This document shows, piece by piece, positions 15,632-23,935 of a DNA stretch of 45,120 nt (the stretch's first letter is position 1; every line of letters starts with the position of its first letter). Made by a program: the position numbers and the translations under genes. The DNA is taken from NCBI GenBank assembly GCA_900548185.1, contig URJJ01000022.1, positions 1 to 45,120 of the forward strand. Reading direction: 5' to 3'. Below the pieces are notes generated by a model, which was not told where the DNA came from, ran no database searches, and was given only the letters and a program-made list of their open reading frames with translations. This DNA comes from an uncultured Opitutales bacterium (GTDB lineage: Bacteria > Verrucomicrobiota > Verrucomicrobiia > Opitutales > Intestinicryptomonadaceae).

Positions 15632-18064
15632 CTAGCGGCCTGCGGAGGCCCTGCTGCGGCCGCGCAATGCCGCAAGCAAGAGAGCAAGCGCGCCGAACGC
15701 TGCGGCAACCGCCGCCGGTTCGGGAACATAGGCATAGGTAAGCATGAGCTTCTTGGCCTCCTCGTCCACATAGACGTTGAAGAATTCGCCGTCCCCCTCG
15801 CCGAGCGTCCCGTTTTGCACAACCGACCCGTCGTGCATCACGGCATAGACGCGGCTTGTATCGAGGGATATGGACGCCCATCCGAGTTCCGTCGAAATCA
15901 GGCAGATATCGGCTGAAAAGCTGTCGGTTACATTGCGGAAGTCCAGAAGGACGAACCCGTCGATTTTAACCTCCTGCATTATATTTAGCCTGGACACGCC
16001 GCCGTCATCCAAATCGAAGCGCAAGAGCGACCCGGCCTTCACCGTATCGGAGGCCGCATCGTACACGTCGCTGAATGCGAGGCCCTCGGGGGAGTGGGTG
16101 TAAAAATGGTATGAATTGAAAACGCTGCCGCTTCCCTTTACGTGGAAAAGCCCGGCGGTCCCGCCTTTTACGACGCTGCCGACATTTACCTGCCCGCCGT
16201 AAGTCACGGTGTTTCCGCTGCCTGAAAATACGAAGGACGCAGTTCCGCCCCTCGACTGCTTCTCCGCCGGGGCGAGCTGCGTCAGGACATTTCCGTCGCC
16301 GTCAAGCACGGGATTGCCGTCCCCATCGACGACCTCCTCCATAGCCGTGTAGGTGCCTATGTTGAAATTTTTGTCCCACCAGGCCCCGTTTATGAGGACC
16401 TGGTTGTTGCTTCCGGCCACCTCGACGGAGAAGTCCCCGCCCGCCACGGCGCTTTGGGCTACGTTCAGGCTGCGAATCCACACCTTGTTGCCGTCGCCGC
16501 CGAACACCGCAGAGGCGGTCCCGCCCTGTATGTCCCTGACGCATCCGACTTGAAGCGAGTCGATATACACTTCGTTGCCGGAACCCGCGACCTCGAAGAG
16601 GGCCTCCCCTCCCGAGGGCGTGCGGTCGCCGTTTATCGAATAGCTCCCGTCGGGATTTTCGACCCTCTCGTAATGGTATCCGGCGTCGTCTTGCCAAAAG
16701 TTGCCGATGCCGACGCGCAGGTTGAAGGCGCCATGCTCCGTGCCGTCGTCGTAGGCCGCTAGGGAAGTCCCTTCCGCGATGGTGTTGCCGCCGATTAAAA
16801 CGTGGCTTTTGTAGGTCGATTCGGAAACCAGGACATGGTTGTCGCGAATCCAGTTGCCTTCTGAATCGAACTGCGGCTCGCCGTCGTCCGCATAGCGGTT
16901 GTCGCCGAGGCCGAGGGTAATATTCCCTGCGGTCAGGACTGCCTTGCTGTCGGCGCTCTCGCTTTTTATGTGGAAGTAGTTGGTCCCGCCGTAAACGTAG
17001 CCGTTACCAAGCGTCCTGCCGAGAGAAAGATTGTACGCCACGTTGAACGCATTTCCCGTGCCCTCTATGACGGCCCCGAAATCCCCGCCGGAATGGTAGT
17101 CCTCAAAGCTCCACATGCCCGCTCCGCCAAAAGTTGCGTCATTCTTTACATAAAAAATGTTGTCGGAGCCCGACATGTGTATTTTTGCGGAGCCTCCCGC
17201 GACGCGGGTCTGCGCATAGATATTGCCGACAGCAGCCTCGCCCCTGAAGCCCGAAATGGCAAACACGGCCTCGCCTGCCTGGGAGGGCGCCCACCAGTCA
17301 TTGAAAAACACCAGGTTTTTGTAGCCGTCCGAGGAGTTCCCGAGGTTAAATATTGCGTAGTCCCCGAGGGTGAGCGTCTTTTTCTGGAGAAGGTGCCCGG
17401 GATTGTCGGATGTGCCGATTGTGAGGTTGCCGGAGAGGTCTGCCACGGCGTTTTCAAAGAGGTAGCTTTGCATTCCGCCGCCGCCCATATTCAAGACGCC
17501 GGCAAATTCCGCATACTCGTACTCGTCGCCAACCACGTTCAGCTCCCTCACCCGTATGCCGGAAGCCGCAGTGTGCCCTTCAGGAGCCGCCTCGCCGAGG
17601 ACCTCAAGCTTGCCGCCGGCTGCGACATTCAAAACCCCGCCTCCGCCATCCTCCAGCTCTCCCGAAGTGTCCTGGGTTACGCCCGTTGCGACTGACAAAA
17701 CCCCGCCGCTTTTCACATTTATTGTAGAATTCCAAAGGCCGGCAATTTCCCATACCGACACTTCCCCGTCCACAAAGGCGGAAGAATCGTCCATCTTCAG
17801 GCGGGCGTGCCCGAAACTTTCCCACGGGAGCTCGGAGAGGGAGACATCCTTCCATGCGTCCCACTGGCCCAGTTCGGCTTCCGCCCTCCACTGCGTCCAC
17901 TGGGAAAAATCGGAGAAGTCGGCATCCTGCTTTCCGATTATCCTCACCTGATCGTAGTCGGAAAAAACAGGCTCCTGGGAGTCCTGGCCCAAAGACGCAG
18001 CCGGGGGCAAAAGCAGCGCGGCGCAACCGAGGTTGACAAACAGTGTATTAAGCGGAGTTTTCAT
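15632..18064 (-). CDS. PEP-CTERM surface protein with tandem GGxAxFxVxGSGNxVxI repeats
   Basis: 810 residues. A signal peptide covers about 1-27. The middle is Gly/Ser/Asn-rich predicted beta-helix. From about residue 290 to 640 it carries repeated units of the form GGxAxFxVxGSGNxVxI, for example GGEALFEVAGSGNEVYI, GGTASAVFGGDGNKVWI and GGTASFVFSGSGNTVTY. The C-terminus has VPEP at 780-783, a hydrophobic helix and an Arg-rich tail, the PEP-CTERM signal cut by exosortase for surface attachment. No exosortase gene is in the window. No good SD precedes ATG 18062-18064. The sorting signal is almost identical in DNA to that of the next PEP-CTERM gene. Role unknown; probably an exported adhesin-like or matrix protein. 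Confidence 0.9.
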   Translation of the reverse strand: MKTPLNTLFVNLGCAALLLPPAASLGQDSQEPVFSDYDQVRIIGKQDADFSDFSQWTQWRAEAELGQWDAWKDVSLSELPWESFGHARLKMDDSSAFVDGEVSVWEIAGLWNSTINVKSGGVLSVATGVTQDTSGELEDGGGGVLNVAAGGKLEVLGEAAPEGHTAASGIRVRELNVVGDEYEYAEFAGVLNMGGGGMQSYLFENAVADLSGNLTIGTSDNPGHLLQKKTLTLGDYAIFNLGNSSDGYKNLVFFNDWWAPSQAGEAVFAISGFRGEAAVGNIYAQTRVAGGSAKIHMSGSDNIFYVKNDATFGGAGMWSFEDYHSGGDFGAVIEGTGNAFNVAYNLSLGRTLGNGYVYGGTNYFHIKSESADSKAVLTAGNITLGLGDNRYADDGEPQFDSEGNWIRDNHVLVSESTYKSHVLIGGNTIAEGTSLAAYDDGTEHGAFNLRVGIGNFWQDDAGYHYERVENPDGSYSINGDRTPSGGEALFEVAGSGNEVYIDSLQVGCVRDIQGGTASAVFGGDGNKVWIRSLNVAQSAVAGGDFSVEVAGSNNQVLINGAWWDKNFNIGTYTAMEEVVDGDGNPVLDGDGNVLTQLAPAEKQSRGGTASFVFSGSGNTVTYGGQVNVGSVVKGGTAGLFHVKGSGSVFNSYHFYTHSPEGLAFSDVYDAASDTVKAGSLLRFDLDDGGVSRLNIMQEVKIDGFVLLDFRNVTDSFSADICLISTELGWASISLDTSRVYAVMHDGSVVQNGTLGEGDGEFFNVYVDEEAKKLMLTYAYVPEPAAVAAAFGALALLLAALRGRSRASAGR

Positions 18065-18664
18065 GATTGGTATTTTTTACTGGGTTTAATGTTTGCGGAC
18101 GCGGAAAGGGGTGTTCCGGGCCGGCGCAGGTCAGAAAAAATCGGGGAGAAAAACGGCGGGCAAAGCCGCATACTGCAACCGGCCGCACAAAACGCCGGCA
18201 CATGACGGAAGGGAAAAAACAAAAATACACCCGCTGCTGCGGGAAGCTTCCCGAAGGCCGATTCTAATTGGGGCATGTGCAGGCTTTTGTCCATCCGTCC
18301 TTAAAACGCGTTCTTTTTGAAAACTACCTCAGGATTCTATTGGGCTGCGGACGACATGCAAGACGTGGTTTTTCAAAAGCCCCGTTTTGCGGCGCCTTTA
18401 AAATTTATAATTTACTTATTTTTAGGAAGTTTTATGCGTAGTACAGTCAAGTAAATTACAAGAACCCGTCCCCCAGTCCGCGCTGCGGGATGCAATTAAA
18501 ATCCGCACAAAAAACGCCCCTTAAACTTTCACTCAAGGCGTGAAAAATACATTAAATGCGCTCGAATAACCCTATGCTTATTTGCGGAAAAATTCCGCGC
18601 TAAAAGAGCGGGCGAAAAAAAAGCCCCCCCGAAATCGGGAGGGCCTTGAAAGGCTAAACGCGCA
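18065..18664. other. Intergenic region with promoter-like AT-rich patch and terminator
   Basis: No protein gene is supported. An AT-rich patch at 18395-18460 contains an inverted repeat, TAATTTACTT (18408-18417) and AAGTAAATTA (18449-18458), about 340 nt upstream of the start at 18064. The terminator of the next PEP-CTERM gene is at 18615-18647. Confidence 0.5.
18615..18647 (-). terminator. Rho-independent terminator of the 1180-residue PEP-CTERM gene
   Basis: On the minus strand AAGGCCCTCCCGA, TTT, CGGGGGGGCTTT form an imperfect GC stem followed by a run of eight T, 18 nt after the stop at 18665. Confidence 0.75.
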
Positions 18665-21600
18665 TCAGGACGCGCGGTTTTTCCGGCGCGATGCCGCAAG
18701 CAAGAGAGCGAGCGCGCCGAACGCCGCGGCAACCGCCGCCGGTTCGGGAACGGCGGAATATCCGTATTCCGAGAAGTGGGAGGCCATGAACGAGAGCGTC
18801 TCGCCGTCATAGGTTGCGCCGGTTATATCGGACGCCTCGGCCCACTCACCGCCTTCCGACTTGTGGTAAATCGTAAAGTCGGAAAGCTTCAGAGAGGAGT
18901 CGTTTATAAAGAAGCTCAAGACCACGGTGTCGCCGTCCGACATGGCGATGTCGAAGGCGTACGCCTCAACCCTGTTGAAATCGGAGCCTATGGCCTCCTT
19001 GAGGGCGTCGGTAGTCGTGGTCACGGAGCTGACTGTCGCAAGGCCGCTGTTGAAAGCCATTGCAATCTTCGTATCGCCGGAGGCCCCGGCCAGATGCACG
19101 CGGCCGTTTTCCGCAACCGTTATGGCCTCGCCGGGAACGTCGATAGCCATCGACTGCGCCTCCGAAACGGTAAAGACGTTTCCGGAGAGCGAACCGCCGT
19201 AGGTCTTGGTCGCCCCGTAGTCGGTTATCCCGGCCGCCGAAACGGAATATTCCCCGGCGGCGAGCCCGCTTTTTGCGGCAAGGTTTATCGTGCCCGAGTT
19301 TGATAGGACAAGCCCGGCATTGGAGAGCGCGTTGTCGCCTGAAATCGTGAGGCCGAGCGCAGCGCCCGCAGCCACGTCGATTGCAGAAGCGCCGAGCGTG
19401 CCGTTTGCGTTCATCGTTCCCGCGCCCACGCTGAGCGAGCCGGTGAAGGCTGCCATTGAGGAGTTCACGGTGAGGATGCCGCCGCCCGACTTCGAGATTG
19501 AGGCGGTTGAGTCGCCGGAGGCGATGGAGTCGTACCCGGCCCGGCCGTCGCCTATCGTAAGCGAGGCGCCGTCTGAGACGTTGAACGAGGCGGACGCGGC
19601 CCTCGTGCCGCCGTAGTTTTCCAGATAGAGGAAGCCGCCGCGCGCGTCGGAAAGCCCGCCGGAGGCGTCTGAAGCGGAGTTACCCGAGACCAGGATGTCC
19701 CCGGTTGCGTTTATGGATATTCCGCTGCCCTCGACAAACACCGCGCCGCCCATGCCGTTTTTGACCGAATTGCCGGTGAACGACACGTCGGTCAGGGTGG
19801 TGGAGGCGCCGTCATTGTAGTTTCTCGCGTAGAGCGCGCCGCCCTGGGCCATGTTTTCAACTGCGGATTCCGCGCTGTTTCCGACAAACGAGACGTTTTC
19901 AATCACCATGGCGCCGTGGTAGTTTGCGACCGCCCCGCCGCGCGCCTTGTAGCCTTCGGCATAGGCCGAATTGCCCTCGAAAGACGAGCCGGATATCCGC
20001 ACGTCGCCTCCGGAAATCGCGTATATCAGGCCGCCGCTCACGCCTTCGGAGGCGCGCGAGGAGTTGTTCAGAAACCTCGTGGAATCCACCGAAATGGAAA
20101 CGCCGCCGCCTGCGTATGCGATGCCGCCGTAGATGTTGTGCCCGGAGGCCCCGGACGATACCTGGCGCGCCTCGTTGCCGGAGAATTCGCTGTTTGATAT
20201 GCTGATTTTTCCTCCGCCTACGAGGCCGCTGTAAAGGGAGGTTCCCTCGCCCTCGACGCCGCTTGCCGATTCCGCGACGTTGTTTAGGAAGCGGGCGTTG
20301 TCAATGTTTACAACCGAAGCCGAGACGAGGCCGTTTTGCAGGCCCGTTGCGGCGTTGTCGGCCGTCTTGAGGTTGGAGGCCGTATTGCCGGAAAACGACA
20401 CGTCCTTCAGGTTGAGGGTGGAAGACCCGGAAATCCCCGACCACACGCGGCCGTTTATGATGACGGCCCCGGCGCCGGAGAGGCTTATGCCGTCAAAGGA
20501 CGACGACTCTACGGTGAATGTTGAGTTGTCAGAGAAGTTTATGAGGGATGTCGCAAACGGCTTGCCCTCGCCGTAAACCGGGCTTGAGACGTCGAACGTC
20601 CCGGAGATTCCCGAATAGTCAGCGTTGGTGAGCCTTATGTTTGAGGTGGAGTCGCCGGTGTATCCGCGCAGAATCTGCATGTTCGCATCCGCCGTCCCGA
20701 CTATGCCGTCCAGAACGGCTTCAGATTTGAATATCTTTATCTTGTCGAATCCGGACACCTTCACGGGCGATGCGGCTGCATGCGTCCCGCCCGAGCTTCC
20801 CAGCACGAATGTGCGCTCGCCCGAGACCGTCGCGCCGTTTGCGCCGCCGCCGTATATTGTTCCCGCCACGGAGGCGCCGTCCTTGAGGACGACGGTCGTG
20901 CCGCCCTCCAGGGAGGAGTCCGCGCCGTTGCCGCCCCCATAGACGTCGCCGCCAACCGAGGCCCCGCCGGAAATCACGATTTTTGAGCCGCCCTTTACGA
21001 AGCTTGAAACAGAAAGGCCATCCGTCCCGGTCACGCGCTCGGTCAGGCCGCCGCCGTAAACGTTTGCGACCTCGCCGCCCGTTATGGAAATGTTCGTGCC
21101 GCCCATGACTCCGCCGCTTGCGCTACCGTAGCCGAAGGCCTCGTTCACGTAGGCGCCGCCATACACGTTCGTCACGCTGCCGCCGCTTATCTCGACGTTC
21201 GCGGAGCCGTAAACGTTGGAGATGGAGCCGTGCGAGGCGTCGTTGCCGTCGGAGGAATACCCCCCGCCGAACACGTAGCCCGCGTTTTCATCGGAGTTGA
21301 ATATCCTGCCGCCGTCCACCTTTACGAGCGTGCTGCCGTAGATGTCCGAAGACTTCGCGCCGTCGCCCCACGAATGGTAGGCACCGCCGAACACGTAGCC
21401 GCCGCGGATGTCGGCGTTTTCTGAAATGGAGACAGACGAGACCACAGAGGAGAAGTCCGCCGCGTTCTTGTCGCCCACGTACGCGCTGCCGGTGGGTCCG
21501 GCATGCGAGCCGCCGACAACCACACCGTTTACCACCGCGCCGCCCGAAACCGCCACGCTTGTCGAGCCGAGTATCTGGGTTCCGGAGCCGGCCGTGTAGC

Positions 21601-22207
21601 CGCCGCCGTAAACGCTGTTGAATATCACGTCGTTATTTTCGCTCTTCTGCTTGGCGCTTGACACGGTTTCGCCGATTACAGCGTCGCCCGAGACGGTTAT
21701 GCTCGAAGAGCCTGTCTCGGAGACGGCGTGGCCCTTGATTGTACCGTTATTGTCGTAAGTGAGGATGCTCCCGCCGAGGACGGAATTGCGCACCAGGCCG
21801 CCCGATATGCTTATTTCGGAAGAGCCGATTGAAACGCTCCCCTTTTCGGTGGCAAAGCTTCCGGCAACGATGTTATTCATGTCGCCGCCGGACATGTTTA
21901 TCACGACCCTGTCGGCGGAAAACGATGTGTTTTCGTTCCCGAATTCGGACGCCCCGCCGTAAACGCCGTCCCTCCAGTAAACATTTTCCCCGGAGCCGGC
22001 TGAAACCGAGCCCCCCGTTATATCCACGCTGACGGTACCGTAGGACGCGGTTTCGTCGGAGAGGAGCTTTCCGCCGGCATAAAGGCTTCCCTGCACGTCG
22101 GTTTCACCTGTTATCGGGAGGTTGACATCCCCGGCCCAAACGGCTCCCGCAAACAGAGACGAGACGCCGCCAAGCATTATGGCTTTGTGTATTGTGGTAT
22201 TTTTCAT
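18665..22207 (-). CDS. Large PEP-CTERM surface protein with Pmp-like FxxN repeats and autotransporter-type strand
   Basis: 1180 residues. A signal peptide covers about 1-26. Residues about 40-480 are beta-helix with repeated (V/I)xGGxVxNVYGGxY-type units. Residues about 600-815 carry seven FxGN(S/T)A/FLNN units interleaved with GGA(V/L) (FSGNTASN, FLNNVAES, FSGNEARQ, FEGNSAYA, FVGNSAES, FTGNSVKN). This is the repeat style of chlamydial polymorphic membrane proteins. About 880-960 resembles an autotransporter-associated beta-strand repeat (GGGILTVNSSMAAFTGSLSV). VPEP is at 1153-1156, followed by a hydrophobic helix and SRRKNRAS. No C-terminal autotransporter barrel is present, so export and attachment should be by Sec and exosortase. 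ATG 22205-22207 is close behind a TTGACA promoter. Confidence 0.9.
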   Translation of the reverse strand: MKNTTIHKAIMLGGVSSLFAGAVWAGDVNLPITGETDVQGSLYAGGKLLSDETASYGTVSVDITGGSVSAGSGENVYWRDGVYGGASEFGNENTSFSADRVVINMSGGDMNNIVAGSFATEKGSVSIGSSEISISGGLVRNSVLGGSILTYDNNGTIKGHAVSETGSSSITVSGDAVIGETVSSAKQKSENNDVIFNSVYGGGYTAGSGTQILGSTSVAVSGGAVVNGVVVGGSHAGPTGSAYVGDKNAADFSSVVSSVSISENADIRGGYVFGGAYHSWGDGAKSSDIYGSTLVKVDGGRIFNSDENAGYVFGGGYSSDGNDASHGSISNVYGSANVEISGGSVTNVYGGAYVNEAFGYGSASGGVMGGTNISITGGEVANVYGGGLTERVTGTDGLSVSSFVKGGSKIVISGGASVGGDVYGGGNGADSSLEGGTTVVLKDGASVAGTIYGGGANGATVSGERTFVLGSSGGTHAAASPVKVSGFDKIKIFKSEAVLDGIVGTADANMQILRGYTGDSTSNIRLTNADYSGISGTFDVSSPVYGEGKPFATSLINFSDNSTFTVESSSFDGISLSGAGAVIINGRVWSGISGSSTLNLKDVSFSGNTASNLKTADNAATGLQNGLVSASVVNIDNARFLNNVAESASGVEGEGTSLYSGLVGGGKISISNSEFSGNEARQVSSGASGHNIYGGIAYAGGGVSISVDSTRFLNNSSRASEGVSGGLIYAISGGDVRISGSSFEGNSAYAEGYKARGGAVANYHGAMVIENVSFVGNSAESAVENMAQGGALYARNYNDGASTTLTDVSFTGNSVKNGMGGAVFVEGSGISINATGDILVSGNSASDASGGLSDARGGFLYLENYGGTRAASASFNVSDGASLTIGDGRAGYDSIASGDSTASISKSGGGILTVNSSMAAFTGSLSVGAGTMNANGTLGASAIDVAAGAALGLTISGDNALSNAGLVLSNSGTINLAAKSGLAAGEYSVSAAGITDYGATKTYGGSLSGNVFTVSEAQSMAIDVPGEAITVAENGRVHLAGASGDTKIAMAFNSGLATVSSVTTTTDALKEAIGSDFNRVEAYAFDIAMSDGDTVVLSFFINDSSLKLSDFTIYHKSEGGEWAEASDITGATYDGETLSFMASHFSEYGYSAVPEPAAVAAAFGALALLLAASRRKNRAS

Positions 22208-22242
22208 GGCTTTGAGGCCCCGCTATTGGCGAGACTCCAAGA

Positions 22243-22271
22243 CTTATCCGCCGGAAGATAAGGCGTGTCAA
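22243..22271 (-). promoter_or_regulatory. Candidate promoter with overlapping palindrome for the 1180-residue PEP-CTERM gene
   Basis: On the minus strand TTGACA (22271 to 22266), a 17-nt spacer and GATAAG (22248 to 22243), about 36 nt before the ATG. The palindrome CTTATC-N8-GATAAG (22243-22262) covers the -10 and most of the spacer, as a repressor site would. Confidence 0.45.
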
Positions 22272-22403
22272 TAAATATCGTACTGCCTTGCATACAATCT
22301 GTTGCGCCCCCCGAGCCTCCCCGGATGCCGCCGGCTTCCGGCCCCGGTTCAAGGGGATTTGCAAAAGCTTGCGCAGGCGGGGGCAGTCCGCGGCGCGCCG
22401 GGC

Positions 22404-22440
22404 TAAAAAAAAGCCTTCCGGGGGATTTCCGGAAGGCCTT
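22404..22440 (-). terminator. Rho-independent terminator of the 405-residue PEP-CTERM gene
   Basis: On the minus strand AGGCCTTCCGG and CCGGAAGGC form the stem, followed by eight T, 23 nt after the stop at 22464. The stem resembles that of the terminator at 24961-24993. Confidence 0.85.
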
Positions 22441-22463
22441 GCGGGGGAAGTATCCCCCATCCA

Positions 22464-23681
22464 TTACCTATACCATTTACACAAATGCGCAAAAACGAGG
22501 GCCAGGGCCGAGAAAAACGCGGCGACTGCCATTGGCTCCGGGACGGCGACGCCCACGATGTGCCAGTTTTCGTCCAGAATCACGTCCCAGTCGGGGCGGC
22601 TGCCGTTCATGTCCTGAAACATGTCGAGAAATGCGTTTTTGATGTCGTCGGGGGAATCGTATCCCTCCATCACAATCGTTGAGTTTGCCCCGAGCTTCAT
22701 GTAGTCCTCAAACGAGCCAATCCCATCCGAGCCAAGCATGATTGTGACGCCGGAATCCTTCGCAAACGTGAGCGAAGTGTTGTCGGCAATCTCCAGGATT
22801 CCGCCGTTTTCAAGCCCGATTGAGCCTCCGTGCAGCGTGGAATCCACACTCAGTTTTGCGGAAACGCCGCTTGAGCCGCCGTCCACCACAAAGCTCTCCC
22901 CCGCATCCAAGATAAGCCCCCCGTTTTGGGCGAAGTCTTCAACCGCGCCCCACTGGGCTTCAGCCCCGGTGAAATCCGCAGAGTATATGGTGCCGTCCCC
23001 CAGCATGATATTTTTGAGGACGGAGCTGGAGCTGTCAGACCTTATCAGGCTTACGCGGATGTCCGAGGCGCCAAAGCTTTCCCCGTTGAATGTGCTGCCG
23101 CGGAAGTCCAGCGAGTTTATCGAGTTGGAGTCGTTTCGCAGCATCTCTATATACAGGCCGCAAACGCCCGTTCCCGAAGCCTCGATTTTAAGATTCGTGA
23201 AATCGGCGCCGCTTATTTGCGCGTTCCTTATGGAAATGCCCGCAACCATCGAGAGGAAGCTTGAATTCTCGACCGATATGGCCGTCCCCGAAAAGTCCAC
23301 ATTTTCAAGCACGGAGGAATTTATTGACAGGCCGTATATATTCCCCAGGGAATTTGCGCTCACGCTTATTTGCATGTCCTCAAATGAAGTGCCGGAGACA
23401 TGCGCCGTCCCCCTGCCGCCGCCTATTTGAAACCCCGATTCATTTGAGGCATTTATTAACAAAGAGTCAAAACTGCCGTTATTTACAGAATAGCCGGCGC
23501 CGACTGAAACGTGCGTGAACGAACCGGAAACCTCAATGTCGGAGGCCGCATAGTTTCCGTGGAATACCAGAGATTCGCCGCCGTCGCCGCGAATCGTTTC
23601 CGATTCGATGTCTTTATTTACCTCGTAGGCAAACAGGGCGCCCGGCAACAAGGCCGCTATCGGCAATAACTTTATTTTCAT
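22464..23681 (-). CDS. PEP-CTERM surface protein, beta-helix passenger
   Basis: 405 residues from ATG 23679-23681 (an ATG at 23693 adds MFCR). The signal peptide is KIKLLPIAALLPGALFA. Residues about 30-240 are beta-helix with pentapeptide-like units (VDFSGTAISVENSSF, ADFTNLKIEAS). A C-terminal module (about 255-375) with GGILEIADNTSLTF, LGANSTIVMEGYDS and AFLDMFQDMNG is clearly homologous to that of the 25061-26311 protein and more loosely to the partial protein at 44276. VPEP is at 380-383, followed by a hydrophobic helix and KWYR. It is expected to be exported and anchored by exosortase. Its promoter lies in a 175-bp segment bracketed by inverted repeats and shared with a divergent recombinase gene, suggesting ON/OFF control. 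Confidence 0.88.
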   Translation of the reverse strand: MKIKLLPIAALLPGALFAYEVNKDIESETIRGDGGESLVFHGNYAASDIEVSGSFTHVSVGAGYSVNNGSFDSLLINASNESGFQIGGGRGTAHVSGTSFEDMQISVSANSLGNIYGLSINSSVLENVDFSGTAISVENSSFLSMVAGISIRNAQISGADFTNLKIEASGTGVCGLYIEMLRNDSNSINSLDFRGSTFNGESFGASDIRVSLIRSDSSSSVLKNIMLGDGTIYSADFTGAEAQWGAVEDFAQNGGLILDAGESFVVDGGSSGVSAKLSVDSTLHGGSIGLENGGILEIADNTSLTFAKDSGVTIMLGSDGIGSFEDYMKLGANSTIVMEGYDSPDDIKNAFLDMFQDMNGSRPDWDVILDENWHIVGVAVPEPMAVAAFFSALALVFAHLCKWYR

Positions 23682-23733
23682 ACGGCAAAACATAAAAACT
23701 AAAAAACACCTCTTTTAACGGAGGGCTAACCTA

Positions 23734-23746
23734 GTATTAGGAATAC
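23734..23746 (+). repeat. Inverted repeat, left copy (GTATTAGGAATAC)
   Basis: 13 bp, itself a palindrome GTATT-AGG-AATAC. The other copy at 23922-23934 is its exact reverse complement. It lies between the promoter at 23777-23806 and the PEP-CTERM start. Confidence 0.8.
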
Positions 23747-23921
23747 GGCGCCTGTTTTTATTTTTGCAAAATACTAATTATAAGCATATTGCCCGCAACA
23801 AGGCAAAGTGTTTGCAAAAGCCGCCGCCTGCGCGCCCCTCCGCCGTCCGGGCTTTCGGAATGCGCAAGGCGCGCATTTTTAACAAGTTTTAATAGAATCT
23901 TCAGTTTTGTCCTTGACATGT
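23747..23921. other. Candidate invertible promoter segment
   Basis: 175 bp between the two inverted 13-bp repeats. It contains one good minus-strand promoter (23777-23806). If the segment flipped about its centre (about 23834) that promoter would point at the recombinase start, with its -10 roughly 45 nt before the ATG. Inversion is not demonstrated; the geometry only permits it. Confidence 0.4.
23777..23806 (-). promoter_or_regulatory. Promoter reading into the PEP-CTERM gene 22464-23681
   Basis: On the minus strand TTGCCT (23806 to 23801), an 18-nt spacer and a perfect TATAAT (23782 to 23777). Transcription would start near 23770 and cross the left inverted repeat before the coding region. 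Confidence 0.6.
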
Positions 23922-23934
23922 GTATTCCTAATAC
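23922..23934 (-). repeat. Inverted repeat, right copy (GTATTCCTAATAC on the plus strand)
   Basis: Exact reverse complement of the copy at 23734-23746. It ends one base before the recombinase ATG at 23936, so it sits where a ribosome binding site would normally be. Confidence 0.8.
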
Positions 23935-23935
23935 C

